Source: Voacanga thouarsii
Lineage: Eukaryota > Streptophyta > Magnoliopsida > Gentianales > Apocynaceae
Assembly: GCA_026120185.1 (NCBI GenBank)
Contig: JANUWF010002432.1
Location: 310,001 to 374,000, forward strand
Direction of reading: 5' to 3'
Length of the DNA: 64,000 nucleotides
The position numbers and the translations under genes are program-made. This document shows positions 55,491 through 64,000 of this stretch, one piece after another. Every line of letters starts with the position of its first letter. The stretch's first letter is position 1. The notes under the pieces are model-generated. The model saw nothing but the letters and a program-made list of their open reading frames with translations, made no database searches and was not told the origin of the DNA.

Positions 55491-56467
55491 ATGACCCAAC
55501 GATCTAAAGACGACATGGTAGATCTTGATCATGAAATCGAGAGGACATTAACAAAGATTCAAATGGTAGTTAGACAAAGGGTAAGAGAAGACATGGAGGT
55601 TAGCCAACCAAACAATGGTGGTAATGGTGGTAATTATAGGAGAACTATGGATGATTTTGTGAAACCTGCAATCTCGGGTACATGTTCAAGTATTACGAGA
55701 CCTAAGATAGAAGCTAATAACATAAAGCCCAATATCATCCAAATGATTCAAAATATGCTACAATTTGATGGGCTACCTGAGAAAAATCCTAATGCCCACC
55801 TTGCGAGCTTTTTAGAAATTCGTGATACGTTTAAGATGAATGGGGTTTCTGAAGATACTAGCAAACTAAGGCTTTTCCCCTTTTCTTTGAGAGATAGAGC
55901 AAAATTTTGGTTAAAATCTTTGCCAGCAAGATCCATCACCACTCGAAATGTTTTGGCTGAAAAATTCTTAGCAAAACATTTTCCTCTAGCTAGAACATCC
56001 AAGCTTAGGACCAATATTTTTTCCTTCCAACAATTAGAATCTGAAAATCTATATGAGTGTTGGGAGAGGTTTAAGGAGATGCTTAGGAAGTGTCTTCATC
56101 ATGGGTTTGAGCTAGGTATGCAAATGTAAATCTTTCATAGTGGTTTAAGCTACGCTATAAGGCAATTGGTTGATGCATCTACAGGAGGCTCCATTAATTC
56201 TAAGACCCTGGAGGAGGTGTTTGATTTGATTAAATATTTTGCAACAAACAACTATTCTTGGGGTAGTTCATAGTCAAAAGCTCATGTTCATAGAGTGCAC
56301 AAGGTGGATGTAATGGCAACTTTAGATGCTAAGGTGACGGCACTGACTTAAAAAAATGGAGAAAATGGTGATGTATCCTTCCCAAGGATAGGTAATGAAT
56401 GTTAGTTATGATTTTTGTAGGGAAGGGAATCCAAAACATGAGTGCTAAAATATGGGATCATCATGAG
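55491..56467 (+). pseudogene. gag: Element E gag, N-terminal two-thirds
   Basis: Seen: an ATG at 55491 (MTQRSKDDMVDLDHEIERTL) and 212 open codons covering an Athila Retrotrans_gag domain (LRLFPFSLRDRAKFWLKSLP, FLAKHFPLARTSKLRTNI, ECWERFKEMLRKCLHHG), then a TAA at 56127. In-frame sequence continues with further stops (LEEVFDLIKYFATNNYSWGS). The knuckle region is decayed (FCREGNPKHEC, then a stop). It is interrupted at 56467 by a solo LTR, and the rest is at 60220. Known: capsid protein that packages element RNA. Confidence 0.9.
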
Positions 56468-59400
56468 TGTAGCATCCCACTACCTAGGCCCAACAGGGCC
56501 GGGGATGTCGCCCCGTCCATAGGACAAGGGGTCTTTATAACTAGGTTACATAAAATAAAATAAAAGAAATACTCTAAAATTAAATTTATTACAACTCAAA
56601 AATACATGAACAAATCCAAAATAATTTGTTTGCAACAATCTCTTAAAACATCACATAAGGAAAATAATAAAGAGTCTTCAGAATAATAGGCAACAAATCT
56701 AGCTATTGACCTCCACAGTAAGATCGACCTGAAAACATGGTATAGAAGGTGGTGAGATAAAAATCTCAGTAAGCCTGTGTGTGCTGTGAGTGTTCAGGTA
56801 AAACAGTTCATGTATGCAAGTTGTAAAAATTTCATAAGAGAAAGTGCTGACAAGCATTAAATAAATGTTAAAAATAAAGAGTGGCGTTTTGCTTTTCAAA
56901 CCATACATGTGCACAATAAATACAACCATTCAAAGAGGTAGCCATGGGTTACCACATGTTGGGCCCCATGACCACACGGTCAGTATGCCACACGTTGAGC
57001 ATACTGTTGGTCAGATTGCCACACGTTGAGCATGCTGATAAAAGGTAGGTGTACGGCCTATAGGGTGAGATACTCCTCTATCTCTACACCCAAACTTACC
57101 GATTATCCACTCCGAAAACACACAGTCCATATGACTAAAACCTGCTAGCTTAGACTGGCATGACCTACCTAACTGGCATCCTATCCGGGAAGGACTCACC
57201 CCTCAAAGGTGGCCACCTACAGAGAGACTTACCCTAACCCTTCAAAGACTAGTCCTAGTAGTCTACCCTTATTGAGTACTCAACGTTGATTGTCCCACTT
57301 GGAAAAAAATTGATCATACATTGATTTACATGGAAATAGCAGTTAAGGGTTTCTAAAATTCTTGTCAAAGTTCGATTTTAGAAAGAGTTTAGCATTTTGT
57401 GTAAAACCATTTGTTTAATTTTTAAAATGATTTGCTTGACGGAAATAAAGAGAAACATAGTCCTTAATTGCCTTTACAAAATAAATGTCCATACATATGC
57501 ATTTGGCTTGCCACAATAATTTTTTTGGTCTTCACATAATTCCATGCAGGAGCTTACTTGATTCTTTGATTGCTCGAATTCAAAAATCCTCCAAGGCTGA
57601 CCTAACCCCGCATAGGGTCAACACAAGGCATAAAGTTATACTCGAGCTATACTTACCTTAAATAAATAATTCCTAGTTCAACTAATTACAATCATGACCT
57701 TAGTGTCCTAAGCTTTAAGGCTAGATGATAAAGAATTTTATAAGATAAATCTAGCTTGATAAGTTAAAATAACTAAGGGTTATAAAATAATTACTAATAA
57801 GTTATAGGTTCAAATAATAAATCTTGAGTATTATTATTAATAAATAAACTAGTGTTTAAATATTGAATAATACTAAGTGCTAAATAATATTAATAGATTG
57901 TGATTTTTAAATAGTATTATTATTAATATTTAATAGATAATAAATAATAAATAATTAGTAGTAAATAAAATTAATAGTAAATGAATTTTGATTAATAGGT
58001 AACAAATAAATTTTAATATAAATAATATTTATGAATATAGGTAAAAGTTTGAACTATGGTCTACACGGTCATTAATATTTTATTTTTTATTATTCTCATA
58101 TAAAAGATCTTATTTATTATTATACATACATATATATATATATATTATTTTTAATAAAAGATATTGTTTATTTGATTAGTAAAATATCGATATTTCATTT
58201 AATATTCCAATTCCAAAACTTCCTAGGAATTTCGAAATCTTTAAGGAAAAAATATAGTAATAATTTTAATTAAGGTAGTAAAATTTGTTAATTAAAATAA
58301 CCTATGATCAACAAGAACACAATCATGGTTTTCCTATTGCTAAACAAGAATCATGAACACATTCTTCAACATTAAATAATAAACTAATCCATTTATGAAC
58401 ATAGGCTTAAATCAACACATACTACCACATGGCCAAACTCTACTAGACATAATCATAATCATGGCTTCAATAGAAATAAGAACATAAAAATCCTATTCAC
58501 CAAAGGTGTCATAACATTTAACATGCTTTAAACATCCACAATTTTCCTAAGACATGATGAACATACATTGATTCTCAAGAAAATCCATATAGCCTAATCA
58601 TGAACAACCATTCTCATGTCCTAATCCCAACCCCCTTCATTCACATGCATATACACAATCCCCTATGCATATTCTATTCTTTCTATCAACATCTAAGAGA
58701 CATGAATGTAGAATTAAAAAGAAGGATTAAGGAAAAATACTTGATTGATGATTACTTCGATGAAGATTTAAGAAGGTCCACGCGATTGTGAGTCTTGAAT
58801 TGTCCAAGAGGAAGAAAAACAGCCATGGTTGTTGATCAACCATTTCGGCCGAGAGAGAGAGAGAGAGAGCATTAGCATGATACATTGTAGGTTAAAGGGA
58901 AGAAGATGAACAAAGGAGTTGTTCTTGGTTACCTTGATGATGTTCTTGAGACCTTCAAGAAAAACTGGTTTTTTTTTATCCGAATGCAAGTTCTTGTTTA
59001 CGAGATTCGGTGTTATAAATTCCAAAAATGAACTCTAGGGAGTATCTAGGAGTAATCTGGAGAATTTGAGAGGGATTGGAGGTGTTTAGAGTGGGTTTTG
59101 GCTTAAAGAAATGTAGTGTGTGTTCTTCGTGTTCAAGGTTTGAATGTTTGCTGCATTTTTCTGTGTAGAATTTCTGCACTTCTTTAGCCTAATTTGCAGA
59201 GATTTTTGAGAGGTGTTTGAGGGTCTATTAAGGCTGGTTTCCAACCTTCTTTTGGAGGAAAAGCAGAGGAGTTTTGCTGGATTGAAGGCAGAAGAAAACA
59301 GCTTCATTTCCTGGTTGAATGTAGCAAAACTGCCCAAAATGTTTTTCTGGTTTGTGCAGCTTTTTGTGCAGTCCAAATTTGCAACAAAATATCAGTCTTC

Positions 59401-60219
59401 AAGCTGAATAAATTGGTCATTTTTCTGGCAGTAAATGAGCAAGAAACTTGGCTGAGTTTTTCGGAAGTTAGGCTGCTCAAAATTCTGGAAAATTTCCAGG
59501 TTTCTTTTATCAAGAACATGAACACTATGAAGATGAGTTTGAAGGTTCAACTAAGGTGATTAATTTCCCTTGGGAACCCTTTCTAACTCCTCTCCTATTT
59601 TCAATCAATCCTTCACCTTCCAAGATCAATTTTCGAAATTCAAAAGCAAGAAATCCTCGCTGAATTTTCTGGAATTAAAAAAAAAAAGTGAATTTTGATA
59701 AATTTTGAATAAATTTAATTTGTGAAGATGTTAGGACAAGCTAGAGGTAATAAAAAGATAAGAATTCCTCTAGAATTCTCTTTAGGACATGATGATAGGA
59801 TTAAGACATTCTCTCCATGTCTCCCCTAGGACAACACTCCTATTTTTATGGAATGTAAGAAAACAAAATTTTCAAACTTAACTAAGATAATCATGAATAA
59901 AACTTAAGTGATAGGATTTGAACTCATGACATTAGAAATTAATTCCAAAGCTCTAACCACTAAACCACAATAACTCTTATTCTTATTTTCTTATCCAAAT
60001 ATTCTTCTTATTTAATCCTTAAGCTATCTTCCTATTTTGTCCTCCAACAAAATTACCATTTTACCATTCCTACTCAATAAGCATAACTAAGCCTTCTAAC
60101 CTATAATTCATAATTCTAAAGCACATAAAATCAGTAAAAAACGTATACATTCATGCAAAATGATATGATATGCATGTCGACCCCCTTACTTTAGAATTGG
60201 CTTTAGGTGGGGTTTCACA
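56468..60219 (-). repeat. Solo LTR of the F family in gag of element E (TSD atgag)
   Basis: Seen: 3752 bases from TGTAGCATCCC to GGGTTTCACA on the plus strand, the same order and phrases as the F LTR 5298-9211 (TACCTAGGCCC..GGCCGGGGATGTCG, ATCTCAGTAAG, CTGTTCTTGGTT-like parts, final TGGGGTTTCACA) but clearly diverged. ATGAG is at 56463-56467 and 60220-60224. It contains a GA run (58853-58870), an AT run (about 58131-58146) and the tRNA-like segment. No PBS, PPT or coding region is inside, and the open frames are incidental. Confidence 0.93.
59900..59977 (-). other. tRNA-like (A/B box) segment, third copy
   Basis: Seen on the minus strand: TGGTTTAGTGG (59957-59967) as A-box-like sequence and GTTCAAATCC (59914-59923) as B-box-like sequence. 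The A-box base change and a better B box (GTTCAAATCC) differ from the F copies, yet spacing is kept while neighbouring LTR sequence has diverged. Confidence 0.5.
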
Positions 60220-60640
60220 ATGAGAGTCATAAGAACAAGCTGCGTTTGTGGGCAATGGATGACAAGATAATAATCTTTACCGTGCCACTTACAATCCGAG
60301 TTGGAGGAACCATCATAACTTTTCATGGAACAATCAAAACTAACCTTGGCAGACTTCTTTTAATTTTGGGAATCAAAGGACTCAACCCCTCTTGCCTTAC
60401 AAAGCACCACCAGCTAAGCCATTGTTGGAGGATTTGGTTAACCAGATAGTAACTAGTACAGAAACATAGTTTCAATGAGTGGATGCAACCGTGAGGAATC
60501 TGGAGGCGTCCATGCATAATCCTAAAAATCATATTGGACAACTGGATAAACTCCATAGAGACCGTCAAGCAGGATCCCTTCCAGGCAACACTGAGACAAA
60601 TTCACGTGCCTAAGATCGTGGAAAACAATGATTGTTACTG
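60220..60640 (+). pseudogene. gag: Element E gag, C-terminal part
   Basis: Seen: after the second ATGAG the frame reads, with stops, FNFGNQRTQPLLPYKAPPAK, PLLEDLVNQIVTSTET and then RNLEASMHNPKNHIGQLDKL and GSLPGNTETNSRA. Known: NxxxHIGQLAxxL...GxLPSNTExNPR is the hallmark end of Athila gag. The frame breaks off near 60630 where pol should begin; protease, RT and integrase are absent. Confidence 0.87.
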
Positions 60641-61784
60641 CTTTGTTTTTTTGGAACATATCTTTAATTCTTGTGTGCTTTCAGTTATTTTTCATTTCTT
60701 TTAATTTTTAATTTTTAGAATGAATTTTTTTCATGATTTCGTAGTTTTAATTATTGCTGTTTCATTAATTAAATAAAAAATATATGTTTTTAGTTGGCCA
60801 GAGCTGACTTAGCACGGGGCCCGAACTTTGGCCCTGGTGCCAAGACAGCACAGCTAAAAAATTGCATCGAGATAGCTTGGACCCAACGCCAGGCCTAGTA
60901 CCTAGACCGGGAACCCAGTCCCATTGGTAAATAGCCCACTAACGGCAATTTTTGGCCATTTTTTTCAAACACTTCTTCATCTCCCTCGTTTTTTCTCTCA
61001 ATCCATCACTAGGTCTAACTTCAAAAAATTGTAGGGTCGCTTTCTATCCCTCCAAAACACCTTCAAACACAAAATCCTTACTTTGTTCTTGAAGTTTTGG
61101 ATTAAAAATCTAATTTTTCTTCACAAAACCCATTTTTCAATCCATCCACTTGGGGCACAATTTCTTCAATCTCTTTACATACGATCATTACCCATACATT
61201 GGAGATCATTGTGGTATTATTTTTCTGCATTTTCTACTGTTCAATTTTTCATAATGATTATTGTATATTTTCTTATGAATTATGGTCCAAGAATTCTCAT
61301 TTTTTGCTTGGCTTGATGGATTGGATGAAAATTTTGCTTTCTTTGAGGCTTAGTTAGCACGCGTATATGATGAACAATAATATTTGGTTGATGCAATGCA
61401 TGTCTTACATCGTTTTGGTAGCTATTGAGCATGCCTCTAATGTGAGTAATTTAGAGCCTACCAAGACATGTTCTTCATAGATTATGAGATACTTGCTCAT
61501 ATTTAACTTGCCATTGTGATTATGAGCTTTACATTATAACATGAATAGCATTTATAATTTAATTATGGGTATTGATGTTGTGTTTGGGATTGGACATTGC
61601 TATCTTTTTTAGGTGTTGTTGGGGGAGTTGGTGTTGTATTTTGTGGTATATTAAGGTGGTGGTTGTGTTGAGTAGGTGTTGCAACTGTGAGAAGGTTGAG
61701 GGTTGTGTTGGATTATGTAGTGATCTTGAGGGTGTTCTATCTTCCTTTCTTTATCCCACTTTTGTCTATCATTACATCTTCATC
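60641..61784 (+). other. Element E region between gag deletion and third ORF
   Basis: Seen: AT-rich DNA with a GC-rich patch at 60797-60935 (CCCTGGTGCCAAGACAG, CCCAACGCCAGGCCTAG) whose words recall those in the D leader and the E LTR. No domain is recognised. The frames 61083-61316 and the first 70 codons from 61572 show no conservation I can see. Confidence 0.55.
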
Positions 61785-62995
61785 ATGTATAGGCAACCTA
61801 ACGGAATGGCACTTGGGGCCAAGAGAGCTAGAGCTTCATCTTCTTCTACACTATATTTTGAGCCCCTACATACCCAGCCTACCCAATTATATGATCCTAA
61901 GTGTCAAATCTGGTACCAAAGTCACCAACATAACAAAATCATAGTAGAAAAGATGTACAAGCCTTCATTTGATAATTTATACAATTATCTACTATGTCTA
62001 GGTGACTAGGGTGGAAGCCTATCATCAGATTTTGGGGAGCTTATTGTCTTATGAGGGTAAGAGAGTTTTATGCTAACATGCAAGATAAGAAGAAACCCAA
62101 TCTCCATATCATTTATACTATTGTTAAGAGGGTGCCAATTGAGTTTGATAGGGCTCGACTAGCAAGGATCTTGGGTATACCTGATGATGGTCCACGGATA
62201 GCTGTGGACCATAATAATCAACAAATTTTTTCTGATCTTACTTGGGATATGAGTACTGGGAGGGCTAGTTTGCAGATGTGTAGAAAAGGGTAAATAGGCC
62301 AGTATTGCTACTATTCCAATAACGATCTTGAGGCTCAGTTGCGTGCCCTAGCTTATATTTTCTCTTTTAATGTTTATCCTAAGGCTAATGGTTTCAATGA
62401 GTCTAGGATCTTTGATGTTTACATTCTTGATAAGATGATGAGAAGTGAGCCTATCCCCTTTACTCTTATTATTATTCAGTCCATGCGGGGGGTTGTTTAC
62501 TCTCGCATCTCAGCTAAAGCCTTCAAATTTTCCTTGGTTATTATGTGTATCCTCTAGGTTTTGGAGTGAATTTGGATGGAGAGATCAGTGAGCCGACCAC
62601 TGATCGGGACTTAGTGACCGAGCATACTTTGGTTCAGTATAGCTATCGCTATGATGAAAGAGAGAGAGGAGGTGCAAGAAACCTTATGCAGTCCAGTATC
62701 CAGAGATGGTGGAACTTTCCCATGATGAGGATGAGCCAGAGGAGAAGCCTACACAACCTCACAGTCGCGCTAGTAGTTCTCATTCTAGTGCTGATTGTGA
62801 GGCCCGAGTGGAAGCCCAACTGGAGACCTATATGACCATCCTTTTCCAGTTGTGAGACTCCATTGCTGACGTCCATCAATGTCAGGATGTCCAAGAGCAG
62901 AAATTGGCAACTTTAATCCAGCGGTCCACTGGTGCATCCACAGTGGAACCGTCGGAGATCCAGATGATAGTGATGATGATGATGATGAGTCTGAA
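61785..62995 (+). pseudogene. Element E third ORF (Athila 'putative plant transposon protein')
   Basis: Seen: a likely ATG at 61785 (MYRQPNGMALGAKRARASSS), a stop at about 62007, then REFYANMQDKKKPN, VPIEFDRARLARILGIPDDG and HNNQQIFSDLTWDMSTGRAS (62051-62293). After a stop comes LAYIFSFNVYPKANGFNESR (62339-62557). In other frames follow LVTEHTLVQYSYRYDERE, EDEPEEKPTQPHSRASSSHS and EARVEAQLETYMTILFQ. Known: this protein, of unproven function, follows pol in Athila-type elements and is often annotated in plant genomes as a putative plant transposon protein. Here it is broken by at least four stops or frameshifts. Confidence 0.85.
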
Positions 62996-64000
62996 GTCTC
63001 TTGATTTACTCCTTTCTCACTTGTATTTCATTATCTTTTCTGTCACTTTCCTTTTATTTCTTTTCCTTTGAATTTCAATGGCTTTTCCTATGATTTCTTT
63101 TTAGTTGATTTTTCTTATCTTTTATTGTTGTGTTCTTTCTTTATTTTCTAGATTTATGTTTTCTGTTTTTGTTTCTTTTGAGTTAGGTACCTTTCTCTCA
63201 TGACTCCTTGTGTGGATTCACAGATGTTGGAATTAATTCACAATGGAAGTATTTTCTTTTCTCTATTCTTTCCCTTTATTTCTTTTGGTCCAGTGACTTT
63301 GCTTTTATTGTTATATTTTTTGCCATCGAGGACAATGTCTAATTTTTAGTATGACAGGAGAGTTTGGCATCGAATATATTTTTCGTATACACTACGTACA
63401 TTGTGACATTCATGTGGCTAATTTTTTCTGAAAGTTTTCAAATTTTTTTGTGGGTTTCATTATTTAGCAAGGTTGTAATTATCTTTCCTACTTGGATATG
63501 AGTTTTGTCATTTATTTTGTGGAATTTTATGAAATTGGTTTACTAGATATGATATTTTTAAGACTTCAGAATTTAGATTAATCTTGTTTATGTATTAGTG
63601 TTTGAATATTATTTGACTCATCTAATTTGAATATGGAGAATATGATGAATATGGGGAAAGTTGTTGGTTAACTCTTGTATTATGGGTTTAAACCTTTCTT
63701 AACTTTGAGTTGTGATAAGGAATATGAGGAAAACATTGTTTGAGTGGAAAGATTGTGCAGGAAAAATAAACACGTTTATTGTGAGTTGAAGATTGTTAAA
63801 AATGAGTTGATTGTTGTTGGTTAGAAACATTTTTTTTTGCTTGATTATGAGAGATAGTACGAATAGTGAAGAGAAATTTACTTTCTTGAGGCTATTAATT
63901 CCAAGAAGCAAAAAGAAGAAAGAAAAAAATGTTGAGTGATAACAAAAGGAGGGTGAATACAGTGCGTGAAAAGAAATCCATTCACTAGAGGCTATCAATT
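62996..64000 (+). other. Element E 3' untranslated region
   Basis: Seen: T-rich DNA with the Athila end phrase CATCGAGGACAATGTCTAAT at 63325. At 63860-64000 it has two near-repeats of AAATTTACTTTCTTGAGGCTATTAATT-type sequence (abbreviated: GAGGCTATTAATTCC, then GAGGCTATCAATT) that also occur, inverted, in element B around 51040-51180. No gene. The polypurine tract and 3' LTR are not yet reached. Confidence 0.7.

Larger units (their letters stand above)
53830..64000 (+). mobile_element. Athila-type element E, 5' part to 3' ORF, runs off window
   Basis: Seen on the plus strand: 5' LTR, primer-binding site, gag N-terminal two-thirds, an inserted solo LTR (56468-60219), the gag C-terminus, no protease/RT/integrase, then the Athila-type third ORF (61785-62995) and 3' untranslated region to the edge. 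The missing pol means a deletion near 60640. The 3' LTR should lie just beyond 64000. Confidence 0.87.

Noticed and set aside
58600..59407. Several frames of 60-96 codons around 58600-59525
   Set aside because: They lie within the F-family solo LTR, on both strands and overlapping, and have no counterpart of the same frame in the F LTRs.

Overview
The window looks like plant nuclear DNA from a repeat-rich, probably heterochromatic region. It is AT-rich and built almost entirely of plant retroelements: Ty3/gypsy elements of Athila type, a long-LTR gypsy with a chromodomain-like pol end, Ty1/copia elements that look Angela-like, one RTE-type LINE and one scrap resembling a caulimovirid (pararetrovirus) reverse transcriptase. 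I see no host protein gene, rRNA, canonical tRNA gene or CRISPR array. The species cannot be named from this sequence.

Layout, left to right. 1-479: 5' end of a LINE (minus). 480-9211: minus-strand gypsy element F with LTRs of about 3.9 kb (the left one cut by the LINE), an extra acidic ORF ahead of gag, a gutted gag and only the tail of pol. 9212-10574: a copia LTR scrap, unassigned DNA and the caulimovirid-like scrap. 10575-39153: minus-strand Athila element A (3' LTR, integrase, RNase H, RT, protease). It is split by a 20.5-kb composite block (15623-36121) and by a copia solo LTR (37008-38825). The block holds a rearranged copia element G. G is itself split by copia element K (21984-32370), which is split by another solo LTR (27582-29029), giving four nested layers. 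39154-44018: minus-strand copia element C, truncated. 44019-53829: minus-strand Athila element B, whose 3' LTR is split by copia element D (44556-49811). 53830-64000: plus-strand Athila element E. Its gag is split by a solo LTR of the F family (56468-60219), and E runs off the right edge.

Target-site duplications were found by eye for K (aatac), the solo LTR in K (caaag), the solo LTR in A (ctatt), the F-family solo LTR in E (atgag) and, with one mismatch, D (tcatc/ttatc). These fix several layers of relative order. Every long coding region carries stops, frameshifts, deletions or lost catalytic residues, so no element here is autonomous. K is the best preserved.

No clearly new biological system stands out. 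The observations most worth a second look are the acidic ORF between the primer-binding site and gag of F, a tRNA-like (Pol III A/B box) segment carried inside every F-family LTR, the multi-junction mosaic G, the three-LTR structure of K, and strong GGCGCC-centred dyads in otherwise AT-rich leaders and LTRs. All coordinates and similarities were read by eye. Element edges without a target-site duplication are good to about 5-20 bases.
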